A stretch of 64,000 nucleotides of DNA from Echria macrotheca (GCA_030411725.1 MU839838.1:1116001-1180000), one strand, 5' to 3'. Counted from the first letter of the stretch, positions 23,181 to 35,542 are shown. Notes: generated by a model not told the origin, from the sequence alone. Numbers and translations are program-made.

Positions 23181-25235
23181 TCAAACAATCCCACTCCCCA
23201 TAGTCCCGAACCTTGTCCCCCTCCTCTCCTCCCGACTCCTCACCCCCTCCCTCTCCCCCACCAACCCCCCGCTTCCTCCCACCACGCCCTCAAACCCATC
23301 CACACCCCTCGCCAACCCGGCAATCCCATCCTTATCCACCCCGTACCGCACCTCCACACCCCCCAGCTCGCTCGGCAGATACGCCCTCGCGGCGTCCGTC
23401 GCCGCCCGCTGCCGCAGATACCCCGTCTGCGCGCTCTTGAGCAGCTCGCCCGCGCCCGCGAGCCGCATCACGGGTATTCTGAGGGTCCTGTGGATCCGCG
23501 CGTTCCAGGTTGCTACGCCCGCTGCGGTGGCGAGGATCAGCACCGGGAGGATGATGAGGAGCAAAGCCCTGGAGGGGTCGAGTTTCGATGGGAGGAGTGT
23601 ATCTGAGACAAGTGTTGTTGTTGCTGTTGTTGGCCCTGGGGAGGTGGGAGGGGGGGATGATACGGTGGCTTGGGCGAGTGCGCCGATCGAGAGGCGGATG
23701 AATGTCTCGAGGCCGTCTGTTGTCCAGATATTTCGGTTCGGGCTGGAGTTGGAGGATGTGTACGGGACCGCGCGGCTTGTTGTCGTGGAATTGGAAAAGG
23801 TGGGTTGTGTCCCGTCGACGCTGGGGCCGGCCATTAAGGGGGCGACGGTGAACCAGAGGAGGAGCTCGTTGAGGGCTGTTCCTGCCGCGGCGGAGGGACT
23901 TGTCTGCAGGGTGTCCAGAGATGACAGGACGGGAAGGGGAGACGTCGCCGGCGGGTTGGAGCCGACGGTGAGCGTATCGTCGATGGCGGTGATGTCGACT
24001 ATGCACGCGAGTGTCGAGGCGGTGCTCATGCCGGGGCTGATGAATGACGAAGACGCACCGCCCTCGATGGTCCCGTTCAGGGCGGCAAATACCAACGTCG
24101 TCCGCGTGCGGTGCGATGAGACGAAGTCGAAACTGTCAGCCCAGACGGTAAGCTGCGGCACGCTGCGCACCCAGATCTCGGCGCTGCTGTTTCTGGTTCC
24201 GTTCGGGTTCTGCGCGTTCGTCCGCGTCATGTTGGTCAGGAAGGCGTTCCACCACACCCCGTTGCGGTTGAGCTGCTGCACCTGTTTCGGGGCGCACGAG
24301 ATGGTCGTCTGAAGCTTCACTGCCTTTGCGGAGAACTCTCCCCGCTGAGCGAGCGTTTCTCGGTCAACATACCACTCGCGGTAGTCTGGCAACGGCTCTG
24401 AGTCTGGGTCCGTAGACCAGGCGTGGTACTCGGCCAGCACGCCGGCGATGACTGACGTCGGGGGGTCGACTTGCGCATACAGCTCCGAAATTCCGCCGCC
24501 TGTGGTGTAATTGCCGGTAAACCGGACAAGCTGCGACGTCGGTGTAAATGCATACCCGACAAGCGGAGGACCAGCCAGCGGAATTAGGGTGACTGCCACG
24601 GCAGCAGCCAGCACAAACCCGGCAGCTAGCGTCTTGACGGCCATGGCGGCCACCGGAGCTGACAAAATCGAACCACGGCACGTCGCAAGGTACGCCTCCA
24701 TGCCCCTGACCGTGAACGGCTGCTTCATCAGCAGCGGCCAGATGGCCACCTCGCAAAACGCCAAGCCCACAAACGACAGCGCCGCCAGTCCGATCAGATA
24801 AATCAGCGTGATAATCCCCTGGATCGTCGCGAGGTGCTCCGCCGTCCACGCGTCGGCCCTGGTACAGTCCGTCGCCCACGCCGGACACTCCAGCATCTGC
24901 CTGCTGACGGTGCTGGTGTAGATGACGGCGACGATGATAAAAATGGCGCCGGCGCCGAACGCAGCGACGAGGGCGAGATGGGTCGCGAGGAAGGCCCACC
25001 AGCCCAGACGGCGCGGATTCGGCGACGCGCCGATGACGAAGTCATGATCGGACGCCAGCCGGCGGACTTCCCGCGGCGTGGGGGAGGTCGGCATGGCGCC
25101 GTGGCCGTAGCCGAGGTCGAAGCCGAGCGTGTCGAGCGAGACGGCGCGGTCGGGGTCGAACTCCTCCTTGAAGATGGACCTGCGCGAGTGTTTCCGGTTG
25201 AGGGACGGGAAGTTGGGCTTGAAGAAGCGGGACAT
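23181..25235 (-). CDS. Integral membrane protein, family unrecognised
   Basis: Single-exon gene of 684 residues starting MSRFFKPNFPS. Predicted membrane spans are at about 80-105, 138-165, 193-224 and 574-598. Between spans 3 and 4 lies a roughly 350-residue segment with many N-glycosylation sequons and a few cysteines, so most of the protein is probably extracytoplasmic with short cytoplasmic tails. I recognise the layout as common in filamentous ascomycetes, but know no function. Nothing in the neighbourhood suggests a partner. Confidence 0.8.
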   Translation of the reverse strand: MSRFFKPNFPSLNRKHSRRSIFKEEFDPDRAVSLDTLGFDLGYGHGAMPTSPTPREVRRLASDHDFVIGASPNPRRLGWWAFLATHLALVAAFGAGAIFIIVAVIYTSTVSRQMLECPAWATDCTRADAWTAEHLATIQGIITLIYLIGLAALSFVGLAFCEVAIWPLLMKQPFTVRGMEAYLATCRGSILSAPVAAMAVKTLAAGFVLAAAVAVTLIPLAGPPLVGYAFTPTSQLVRFTGNYTTGGGISELYAQVDPPTSVIAGVLAEYHAWSTDPDSEPLPDYREWYVDRETLAQRGEFSAKAVKLQTTISCAPKQVQQLNRNGVWWNAFLTNMTRTNAQNPNGTRNSSAEIWVRSVPQLTVWADSFDFVSSHRTRTTLVFAALNGTIEGGASSSFISPGMSTASTLACIVDITAIDDTLTVGSNPPATSPLPVLSSLDTLQTSPSAAAGTALNELLLWFTVAPLMAGPSVDGTQPTFSNSTTTSRAVPYTSSNSSPNRNIWTTDGLETFIRLSIGALAQATVSSPPPTSPGPTTATTTLVSDTLLPSKLDPSRALLLIILPVLILATAAGVATWNARIHRTLRIPVMRLAGAGELLKSAQTGYLRQRAATDAARAYLPSELGGVEVRYGVDKDGIAGLARGVDGFEGVVGGSGGLVGEREGVRSREERRGTRFGTMGSGIV

Positions 25236-25899
25236 GGGTGTTGGGTCTGCTGCTCACTGGGATTGAAAGAAGAAAGACAGAAAGTTGGTGGGTGTCATGG
25301 CGCCAGGGGTCAGGAAGAGACGTTGATGGATCCCAATTTTATTCAGAATCTGTCTCAAAAGATCAGTCGCATGGCGGCGTCGATGCCCTATCTCCAGGGC
25401 GACTTGGGCAATCTTCCGCTCCATGTGATTGACTGGGCCGGCTACGTGGCCGGGGATGCTCCAATCGTGGACTCGGAAGCCCTGGGTCCCTGCATGGCCA
25501 GGTGTTGACGCCCACTTGCTCCAGCCAATTATGCCAAGGTCGTCTGATGGGGTCTCGAGCATGCAGATGGGATTTGGGGATTGACCCGTGTCGCTCTCGG
25601 TTGCCAGTGATGCAGGTCGTGGTTGTGCCGGTGATGCCCAATCGGGTCTCATCTTGGCGGTTGGCACGATTAAGTGTTGCGTCCAGTGACAGCTCTGAGT
25701 TAGTTAACCCGCCTCTGGGCGAGGAATAGCCATCGGAACAAAGCATGGTGAACTACCTAATGAGAAATGGAAAGTGAAGCGAGCCATGATTCGTTTGTTT
25801 GGTGCGACGAATCCGGGCACATGAAAATTTCATGTCTTTACCTAGGTAGTGTGGACCACTTGTAAGTCCAAACGGGACATCTGATTTCCGTCTGCCCAG
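25236..25899. other. Intergenic region with a perfect TACCTAGGTA palindrome
   Basis: 660 bp between two minus-strand genes, so it should hold the membrane protein's promoter and the next gene's 3' UTR. A 10-bp palindrome TACCTAGGTA is at 25839-25848; it recurs exactly at two other intergenic sites in the window. Confidence 0.4.
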
Positions 25900-27110
25900 T
25901 TAATCAATACGGACACCCAAGCGTGAGAATATGTCATTCGTTGCCCGCATCCACGAGACAAAGGAGATATCATCATTGCTTGGGATATTGTAGCTGCTCC
26001 AAACCCTATCTGTTGTGTTGTTAGCTCGATCACTCTCGTCATACCACAGCAAGCTTGCATACCTTCATTCAGAAGTGTGCCTTTATGCATTAATAATCCG
26101 AACAATGGGAAGTTTAGTTGATCCTGCAGAGCTAGCTTCACCTCTCGCACTTTCAGATCTGGATGGATGTACACGCGAGCCTTGTCGCAAGTACCATTAT
26201 CCTCGCGTCTCACGAACCAGTATGGAAGCAAACCACGAAGAACTGCTCGCGTGTGTGTTCGGAAATTCCAATCCCCTTTGTAGCACTCAACTGTTGGACG
26301 GTGTGAATCTAGAGGCCGGCTGGTTGAGATATCGGATCTGATACCCCTTTCAATTTCGAATTCGACTGGCCTTTCAATTTCGAATTTCACTGGGCAAGGA
26401 GTGTCGTTGATGACGTATGGCGGCGGTGGAGGAGTCGAGGCTCCCCTGTGCGACGACATGCTGTCGAGCCGGTCTATGATCTCAGACTTGTGAGTCTCTT
26501 GGGCAGATAGGATCTTGCTCATTGACTGCTGCATGGTGGCCATTTGATCTTCGATGTTGGACACCCTTGTTTCAATCCTGCCGGTGCGGTCGAGGAGAGC
26601 AACGCATTGCTGTGAGAGGATAGACATGTCGCTCCAGATGCGCTGGCTACAAACTTGGTGGTCAGTGCCAGCCCATCGACAAGATTAGGAGAGAAGTCTT
26701 TGCCTGTTGTAGATCTGAACCTGGTTCACAATGACTTGTGTCCTGTACCCAAGCTTTCCGATAAGCTCCTTCAGCTGTGTCTGCTGGGCGCCAAACGCCA
26801 TCTTGGCGCGTCCTATGATCCAAGGGGACTGCTGGATGCCGATGAGGATACCGTTTGCCTCGCTGACAGCGGAGGTTGTGAGGGAGACAAGGTGCTTAAG
26901 TTGGTAAAGCCGAGGCATCACAGGAGGGCGGAGCTGGATGTCTGTTTCGATCTCCCGAACCAGCAGCATATATGCGTTCACATCCTGACCCAGTTCATTG
27001 AAATCTCTTTCTGCAGACTCCCATCTCTGCCTTGCTGCGTTGAGTGTTTGCACCAGCTCAAGCAGATTCTTGGCGAGAATCGGTAGTCCGATGATAGTGA
27101 TGGGGTCCAT
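25900..27110 (-). CDS. STAND-type N-terminal (HeLo-like) and ubiquitin-like domain protein
   Basis: Start ATG 27110 (MDPITIIGLP, typical of fungal STAND N-terminal domains). Exons 26704-27110, 26063-26646 and 25900-26009 give 366 residues. The first intron (26647-26703) appears to be GC-AG: donor CAG/GCAAAG, acceptor GTAG, in frame. The second (26010-26062) is GT-AG and moves the stop to TAA at 25900; reading through it gives a wrong C-terminus. Residues 1-135 form the helical HeLo-like region; a heptad-rich coiled coil follows (IEDQMATMQQSMSKIL), then a Pro-rich linker and a segment resembling a ubiquitin-like fold (KARVYIHPDLKVREVKLALQ). There is no NACHT, so it is not a full receptor; it may be a signalling or membrane-acting partner. 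A TATA-like GTTTATAA lies about 95 bp upstream. Confidence 0.75.
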
Positions 27111-28187
27111 CTTGATGGGGCAGAGGGGAAAGCTAATAGAAAAGATTCCTATGGTCTGCCAACCTCGCGCCCCTAGATGTGGGTGCCAGGGTGGTGAGAT
27201 GGTTATAAACAGCCAAGTGGCAAGATTGGAGTCACCGGTGGTGTGATGGCAGAGCATACTGCAGCTTCGCTTTCTTGGCAGCCTGGCCGACCTTCAGGCA
27301 GCTGAGAGGCCCCTCGACCAACTATTCAGCGGTAAAGCCGATGAGGCGTCCAATGAGGTCTCAACCTGTGTGGTGGCGTTTTCGGTCGTATGATCAAGTC
27401 AAGATTTGAGAAATGGTAACTAGCTGCTGGGACTTGACTGGTTGACAAGATAAGTTGCAGCTCAATGTCACGCCGATGGTTCTCCTAGATTGGGAGACTG
27501 GCGTCACACTGAGCATCTAAGACGACGGTATCGACCCATGTCGCCTGATGAGACGTAGTCGGAATGTCGATGCCTTCTCACCAGACATTCTCGGCACTTG
27601 ACAGCGGCTAAGTTCTTCGCCAGCCGTGTTAGTTAGTTGACGAGATTCTGGAGTATTATGTCTGAGAAATGAAAATGAGGTACCTAATGTCGGCGAAAGA
27701 TGGTGGACTTTGAGCATGCCACTCCTTCTCACAATCACCAGGGCCATGCCGTCGCAGGAAAATACTGATCAATAACTAGATTTCACTGTTTGCACACTTA
27801 ATATCGTGCAAGAGCAATCAAGTACGGAGTAGTCCCATCTCCAAATGAAAAGACGAAATCATTATTACGCATGGAGTTTCCCGTCAATTATTCTAAACCA
27901 CTGCGGGAAGTGATTTTTTCTCCACTTCACTGTAAAGCAACTCCCTGCCAGTGACCCAAGTTTTCGGGATCCTGCATCCCTGACACAGTGTCCTTGTTCG
28001 TCAAGTGATCTGTCGCTCAAAAAAAGCAAAAAAAGAAACTTCGTCATTGGACCCACTCAACCCCTTTTTTGCTTTTTAGGCTTGACGCGACGCGTCGCGA
28101 TCACCGAGCGCGTGTGACTTTCTCTCCAGTTCTCAACTTTTGCATCTCGGCCTCTCGAATTGCAAGCCATCAACGACAGACGGCATC
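27111..28187. other. Divergent intergenic region
   Basis: 1.1 kb upstream of both the STAND-N/UBL gene (minus) and the 2OG oxygenase gene (plus). A TATA-like element faces the minus gene at about 27201-27210. No gene supported. Confidence 0.4.
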
Positions 28188-31100
28188 ATGTCAAGCCGGC
28201 AAGCCAAGCGGCCCAGGGCCCTCGACACTGTCAAGCACGCGCTGTGCGAAGCGCTCAATCGCGTCACGACGTCGGCCGGCAGCAGCTTCGCAGCAGCCGG
28301 AAACCTCGGTGAGGCGGACATCCACCCCATCTTCGTCCGCGACATCGCCCTGCCAATCGAATTCCCCCTCCAGCCGGCCGCCGCACAGCAGTTAATCAAG
28401 AAAGCGCGGCAGGCGCCCTACGGCCACGGCACCGAGACCTTCGTCGACACATCCGTCCGCAACACATGGGAGCTAGACGCCGCACAGCTCATCCTCAGCG
28501 CCCCATCATGACTTACCACAGTCACGGTGGCCACCCGCTGGGCCGCCAAGCAGCTCGGCGTCACGGCCAAGGTCTCGTCCGAGCTCTACAAGATGTTGCT
28601 CTACGAGAAGGGCGCGCTCTTCAAGCCGCACACCGACACCGAGAAGCTTCCCGGCATGTTTGGCACCATGGTGATTGTTCTGCCGTCGGCCCACGAGGGC
28701 GGCGATCTTGTCCTGCGGCACGGCGGTGTCACCAAGACGTTCAAGTCGTCCGAGATGCAGCCGTCGGTCATGTGCTGGTTCTCGGATGTGTCGCATGAGG
28801 TCTTGCCCGTGACGTCGGGCATCCGCTGCGTCTTGACTTTCAACCTCGCCATCGCGGAGCCTGGACCTGGACCCCAGGCGGCTTTGGGAATTGGGGCCGC
28901 CCAGCAGGGCAGCCAGGAGGTCCGCGGCGCCGTGCGTGCGTGGCTGAGCGCTCGGAACACCGACGACGGCGATGCGACGAAGGATTACCTTTATTACATG
29001 CTGGACCACAAGTACACGGAGGCCAGGGTGTCGTTTGAGACGCTGAAGGGCGCTGACCTTGCTCGGGTCAAGGTTCTCAAGCAGGTCTGCGCAGAGTTGG
29101 ATGTTCATCTGGCGTTGGCGGTGCTGGAGAAGGAGGAGCAGGGGGGCTGCGAGGAAGAGGACTCTGGACGTTGGGGCGGCGGCTGGGGCAGGGGCAGGGG
29201 CTACTATGACGATTACGATGACGAAGAGGGCGAGGAAGAGGATGAGGATGAGGGTGACAAGGATGAGGACGACGAGGACGACGAGGACGATGACGAGGAC
29301 GATGATGAGGACGAAGATGAGGATGACGGTGACGGCGAATGGCACTCTTTCATCGAGGTCTACAAGACAACCCTCACCATTAACAAACTTGTCGATCTGG
29401 ATGGCACCACGGTACGAACTGGAGTCAGAATTGGGATGGACGACCTTGAAGCAAATCTGATCCAGGACAATGGGAACCCATTCAAAAAGGCCAAAAAAGG
29501 CGAGAGGGACTATTCGGGTTTTACAGGCAACGAGGGTGTATCTGCATGGCACTGGTATCGGAAGACGGTTCGTGGCCCCACTGTACCCCCAATAACATGA
29601 ACTCGTGGCATCTTCTGACGTACTGTCTTCAGGCCGTTGTACTCGTGCCGAAAGACAGCTGGGACCAGTTCCTTCTCAAGGGAATTACGTGTGAGGACGC
29701 CCAAGTCCTCCTACCGCAGTACCTCTCAAAGTGCGAGGAGTCTCAGACGTCCGACTCCGGATGGAAGATGGTAGAGCATGTCGCACGCCTCGCCTGGTCA
29801 CAGGACCAGCGTGCTTCTGATCCCGGGTCCAGGTACACCCACAGCCCGCTCCGGAAGCTCGATGAGAACATTGCGGTGCAGTTCTTCAGTACCGCTCTCT
29901 CACAAAGTAAATACCAGCTCTTCGGCGAGGCATTGGGATGGCTCGAAAAGCATTATAGCGGACTTGCTATGCCCCTGTTTGAAATGGTGGGATCCGCTGC
30001 GCTCAGCGAATCAGTTGACTTTGACCAGATCAAGGGCAGGTGCGTACATTCCTTCTCGATGGGGTGATGACGGAAGCACAATACTGACGTCTACAGCTTA
30101 CTCAAAGTGCTGTCCATGTTGACCATCGAGCATCGCGAGGCTCTATCAAGAGCGCTCGCGGAGCCAGAGCCCGAGGGTTCAACCTGCAGGGCATGCGTTC
30201 GTGACTGGCTGGCCCAAGAAGTCGTCCCCCAAGCTGTCACCTTTTGTTCGAGACAAGCTGTAAAGGCTGGTGATGGAAGCGCCATTGTGAAGATGATCAG
30301 CAGATATCAAAATCTGGAGTTCTTCAAAACCAGGTGAGGCTCATTCTCCCCACTGTTGGATGTTTCTGACCATGCACAAGCTTTGCCCCTCTCCTTGAGA
30401 GGCGGGCGTACCTGACGCCATTCGCCATCAGCGCGCTTTCGACCGCACTGCAGTTGTCAGAGAAAGGCTTCTTTGAAGAGGCTGCGACCATAGAGCTTTG
30501 CAAACCCTTGTTTCAGATAGTCCTAGACAAGATGGCCCCTCAAATGCTCTTCACCAGGGATGGCACTGAGAAACTCGGAAACACGAGGCACAGATACTAC
30601 GACCAAGTTTCGGCCCAGAAAGAGGCGGCTACCTTCGCAGCATACACCATCGAGCCTGAGGCACTTGCCTTCTGCGTCGCCGTGTGCGTTCGTCGCAAAT
30701 GGGCCGATTTGCTCGAGCTCCTCCCGGCGAGAATCATCCCCCAGGCAAACCGCATTTCAAAACCGGAGTTTCGTACACTCTGGATTCCTTGGCTCCGCAG
30801 AGTTATTCAGATCCTGGACGAAGGCAAGGTCCCGCTTTCGACGCCTTCCTACCAACAACTGGCAGGAGCAATCCTGCGGGCATACGCCAACAACTACGTT
30901 GAGCAAGAGCCCAGCGGTGCCGTCGACTACCGCCTAACGCCCGTTGAAACATGGGACGACTGCCACGGCTTGAATCAATTTCTGACCTCGAACCAAAGAG
31001 TGGGGCGTTTTCAGTTTGCCGAGAAATACCGCAAACAGCTCCAATACAAGCTGGACCGTCGAACCGACTGCACGTATACCACAGAGCAGACCCACCCCTC

Positions 31101-31452
31101 GTACACCTTGGTGGTGACAAAGGGCGTGGATGCAGGTGTTGTGCACCTGAAGGCCTGGATCAAGCGGTTCTACGAAGCGCAGCAGGACTTTGCCGAGTTT
31201 GACGCGGACAAGATGAAGATTCTCCTCGGCGACGCGGACTGGGAGCGCATCTCGAGCATGCGCGATCTGCGGTATACCGGACCGCCGGCGGACAATCCGG
31301 CATCATCCCGGATAGTGCGGCCGCCGTTGGTGAATACTGCTGCCAATGCTCCGTCGGCGACAGCACGGAAACCCTCGAAAACGCTGGCTGGGAGGAAACG
31401 CGCGCGTGGTGATATGGATGATCCGATTGTGATTGATCTGTCGTCAGATTAG
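28188..31452 (+). CDS. Large 2OG-Fe(II) oxygenase-like protein, interrupted by one in-frame TGA
   Basis: Prolyl-4-hydroxylase-like Fe2OG domain with a long helical C-terminal half, a fungal family of unknown substrate. Exons 28188-29567, 29633-30039, 30097-30333 and 30432-31452 keep frame throughout (1015 codons), but codon 108 (28509-28511) is TGA. It falls in the segment following VRNTWELDAAQ, where I expect an aromatic (Trp) residue. I found no good intron that would remove it. Iron ligands appear intact: H148 and D150 (FKPHTDTEK) and H203 (SHEV), with Arg of SGIRCVLTF for 2-oxoglutarate. A very acidic Asp/Glu run covers about residues 344-384 (29218-29340). So either a nonsense allele, a readthrough codon (TGA CTT) or a base error. 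Start ATG 28188. Confidence 0.75.
29218..29340 (+). repeat. GAN/GAY low-complexity tract coding an Asp/Glu run
   Basis: A purine-rich trinucleotide stretch within the 2OG oxygenase gene encodes about 40 residues that are almost all Asp or Glu. Such tracts slip during replication, so length polymorphism is likely. Confidence 0.8.
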
Positions 31453-32234
31453 GGCGTGTACTGATAGTGTAGACTTACAGGGCCGTGTTTCTTTTTTCTT
31501 GTGCCTCTAACGTTAGACAACATTAGCAGCTTACCTTGAAGCTAAATAATCTTTGGTATCTGAAACCGGTATCTGCCCGGCGCGGATGGCGATTAACGAC
31601 CTGAGCGTTGAGCGGGGGAGCTATTGTCTCCGACACGGTCTTCGTGATGTGAAGCGTAATTGCGCTCGCAGGAAAGTGCTTGACGAGAAATTTGGATGCG
31701 TCGTTGCGGTTGGGCAGAAATTTTGTCGTCACTCGTGCAGTCGGAGTCGTGCCTGCCGCGACTACTGTCGAGTCTTGACGTGTTGTTATGCCCACGCCCC
31801 GACATACCGAGCGGGTACACCCTCATCATTGCATAGTTATGCTGACAGCCACTCGATTATGCCTTGTGGCTGCAGTTGATTGCGGACGATAGGTGGGGTG
31901 AATTTATTGACCGATTGTGTGGCGGACAGGGACTCAGCCGCTCCATCAGCGGGGAAAGAGAGCGGTCGGTGTGCGTTCCTTCCCTTGCATCGCAACGGAA
32001 GAGACAGACGAAAGAACCTTCCATACACAGGAACATCGACAAGCGCGCGTCGAGGGCATTCATTGCTCATGCGGCCAACTCCTGGAAGCACTTACCTCCT
32101 TCATAACTCCCAAATTTGGCCACGCGCGATTTGGCCGGCAGGCAGAGCCTTGTGGAACAAGATTCTCATCAGTCGCCCTTGCAGAGGGCATATTCCATCT
32201 CTTTCAAAGTCCGTCGGCACCCTGTTGAGACGGA
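31453..32234. other. Intergenic region before the STAND gene
   Basis: 780 bp; no supported gene. Short overlapping frames on both strands have no domain content. Confidence 0.4.
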
Positions 32235-35200
32235 ATGTCTTTGGCTCTCCAAAAAGCGGCGCCTCTGACGGCCGAAGTCCGCTTGGGACTTGCAATTTCT
32301 CAGTTCGAAGCTGAGCTTTCAGCGGAACAAAAAGCCGCACTTCACAAGGACAAGACGGCATTATGCAAATCACCTCCCACCATCCGCGATGTCATGCAGC
32401 TGACAGCGGAGATTGACCGGCGTGCCGCTGAGAAGTCGAGAGGCAGGCGGTGTTTTGGTCCCCGCTTCACTAACGTTCTGCAAGCCATCCAACAGTTTGC
32501 TGCCCTCGGAGATGTTGTAGTAGGTGGATCTCAGAACATACTTGCCTGTGGCGTGTGGTCACTTGTGCGAATGACCTTGTTGGTAAGTCTCCCCGTGGCT
32601 ATTCTTGGTTGTGGGCTGGCTAAGAAAGCATAGTCGATCGTGAATTTGTCCTCCTATCTGGACAAGATATCCGCTCTGCTTATGATGGCCGGGAAGTCCG
32701 CCCCCCGCTATGAGGAGATGGCTCTGCTATACCCCCGGTCCAGAAACCTCCAGTCCCAGCTGTTCGAATATTTCCTGGTTGTTGTCCGCCTCTGTCAACA
32801 GATTATCAAAATGTCCAAGACATCGGTCATTGGCCAGCTGCTATCCTTCCCCAGCGAAGCCGATCTCAAAAGCTACCAGTCGAACCTCGATCAGTGGGCC
32901 AAAATGATCAAAGACGAAGTATCACTGTTGACGGGCCAGGCCATCAAGGAGCAGAGTGTCACCCTCAAGTCTTTACTTCGGCTCTCCCAGCACCAGTCGG
33001 ATCGTCGGAGGCAGAGAGCACGCGTTCGCGTCCTCGAGGCGTGCTCTACATATGACTACCAGACAACTTGGAGGCAAATACGGAAAGCCGGAAATTCATC
33101 CTTACTCGCCAGCATGAAAGAATACCAGAGTTGGAAGACCTGGGGAATAAGATCTCGTACTCTTGTTTGTGCGGGGAAACTGGGTTCGGGCAAGTCAGTT
33201 TTGCTGGCGAATGTCGTGGATGATCTCAATCTCGGCCCCATGGGGGGGAAATCGCCGGTCGCGTACTTCTTCTGTCGGCACGATATCCCCGAGAGCTTGA
33301 AAGCGGAAATCATTCTTGGCTCTCTCCTGCGACAGCTCCTGCAAACTATTTCCGATCTTACGCCAGCCGAGAAGTTCGTGGAAGAGGTTGGCTTTGTCAG
33401 AGATCCCGAGAAGGTCGAAAAGCTTCTTCAACTTCAGATACCGCACGACTTCAAACCCTACTTCGTGCTGGACGGGTTGGACGAGTGCGATGGACCACAG
33501 GCCCAGGAAGTACTCAAAATTTTAGGGTACCTCCAAGAAAGATTTCCTCTGCGTGTTTGCATCTCTTCTAGGTTAGATTCTGCCAACGTCTTGCTGAATC
33601 CTGGGGGTCTCGCTGGACAGAGCGTTGTGACAATCCCCGAAGATAACCCCGACATTGGCGATTTTATCAACACCACCCTGGCGGTCTTTCTCCAATCTGG
33701 AAAGCTCAAGATTGGAAACCCCACGCTCATTCTGGAAATCGAGGATGCACTTCTCAGAGGAGCCCAGGGAATGTTTCTTTGGGTAGCGCTTCAGCTCGAG
33801 TCCCTATGCGCTTCAAAAACAGACGAACAAATCCGTCTGACACTGTCAGATCTGCCAAAGGATCTCCCGCAGACATTTAGTCGGATTCTGCGGGAGTCTG
33901 GAGAACTGGGATTCGACTATCAACAAAAGATCCTTGAGCTTGTCCTGGTAGCTCAGCGGCCTCTAACGACCGATGAACTCCGGGAAGTCCTGAGCGTTGT
34001 CCCAGGAGATACCAACTGGGATCCATCGCGACTACTCAATGATGTGCATTCAGCGCTGGCCTGTTGCGGGTGTCTCATTACCGTCGACGAGGAGGATTTG
34101 ACGGTTAGATTGGTACACCATAGCTTCAAGCAGTTCCTCCTCGGAGAGTTCACGGACCAGGGCACAGCGGCTTGCCGAATCACCACAGAGGAGGCGAACG
34201 GATGTATGGGAGACATCATCGTCACCTACCTCAATTACCCCGTTTTCGAGACCCAGCTTTCATCCACAGTTGTACCGCAGCTTCAGGGCCTCGCTGATAC
34301 GGCGCCTCACACCGTGATCCGGTCAATGGGTACCCCGAGCCACATTCAACGCTTGGCGCTGAAGCTATTGGAATCGAGGAGAAAACCTGGCTTCAACATG
34401 GGAGGGTTCTTGCGGATGCCGGCATTCATCCTACTTCCACATCCATCGACCAATTTCACTTCTTCTCGTACGCAAAACAATTCTGGGCACGGCACATTCT
34501 TTTCTATTCATCACTACACACAGGATTGCGAGTGGCTGTGATTCAAAAATGGGTGCGAGGCTCGCTTGTTGAGCTAAGAGACGAAGAGGCTGGTACATTG
34601 CTACTCGATTCAGCATGGTACGGCTCCTACTACCTTGCACGGCTCCTACTCGACAAAGGCGTTAGTACCGAAGTCACCGGTCCCAGTGGACAAACCCCAC
34701 TGTCCCGAGCCGCTGAGAGGGGCCACATATCTGTGGTAGAACTCTTGCTTGATAAAGGCGCCGAAATCGAATCAAAAGACCGTCAGCACCAGACACCCCT
34801 GCTGACCGCTGTAAGGAACGGCCAGAATTTTGTCGTCAACTTACTCCTAGAAAAAGGGGCCGATATGGAAACAAGAGACGATGCTTTACGAACACCACTA
34901 TCCTACGCTGCTTCCACGGACAACGTAACCGTTGTCAAGATTCTAATCGGGCGAGGCGCCACTCTCGATTCACGGGATCGACATGGCCGTACACCACTAT
35001 CTTGGGCTGCTGCTGAAGCGGGTGAGAATATCGTGAAGCTACTCATCAGCAACTGTATCGACTGTATCGAGCTGATCGAGCAGAGAGATGACAATGGTCG
35101 GTCGCCTCTATCCTGGGCTGCCTCGTCGGCAAATTACCGCGTTGTCCTCTTTTTGCTTTCCGCTGGGGCTGACATCGATTCTGTGGACTCCCTTGGCCGG

Positions 35201-35542
35201 AGTCCACTCTCTTGGGCCGCTGGAGAGGGATCTCCGAGGACTGTCAAGGTGCTTCTTGAGCATGGAGCCAATGTGGACACATATGATCACGAGGGCCGGT
35301 CGCCGATGACCTGGGCTGCCGACAACAAACGAGCGGATCTCGGCTTGATTATGGTTCGTTTGGCCCAAGCGTCCAACGGGGAACGCGATGACCAGCCCTC
35401 ACGGCCTACTGTCGGGGTAGGCACCTATATCGGGGCAGGGGCCTATACCAGCCATCCGCGATTTAGATCCGGGATAAGTGATACGGACGTGTCCAAAGCC
35501 AAACAGATACAAACCCCACTGCCGACAGCCAAAATGCCCTAA
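32235..35542 (+). CDS. NACHT-ankyrin STAND (NLR-like) protein, frameshifted before the ankyrin repeats
   Basis: Fungal NLR-type sensor. Exon 1 32235-32582, intron 32583-32633, then one frame to a stop at 34541. An N-terminal helical domain (residues 1-250, resembling DUF7708) precedes a NACHT-type NTPase: Walker A GKLGSGKS at about 297, Walker B YFVLDGLDECDG at about 393-404, sensor CISSRLD and a winged-helix region ending HHSFKQFLLGEF. At about 34395-34412 the recognisable protein jumps frame: GFNMGG is followed by family-like VLADAG and FFSYAKQFWARHI in the other frame, which runs on through about seven ankyrin repeats (PLSWAA, VVELLLDKGA) to 35542. One base appears missing; both frames are open across the junction, so no intron explains it. 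Either a pseudogene, a truncated allele or a base error. Confidence 0.82.

Noticed and set aside
29059..29460. Arg/Met-rich plus-strand frame over the acidic tract
   Set aside because: Alternative-frame reading of the GAN repeat in the 2OG oxygenase gene.
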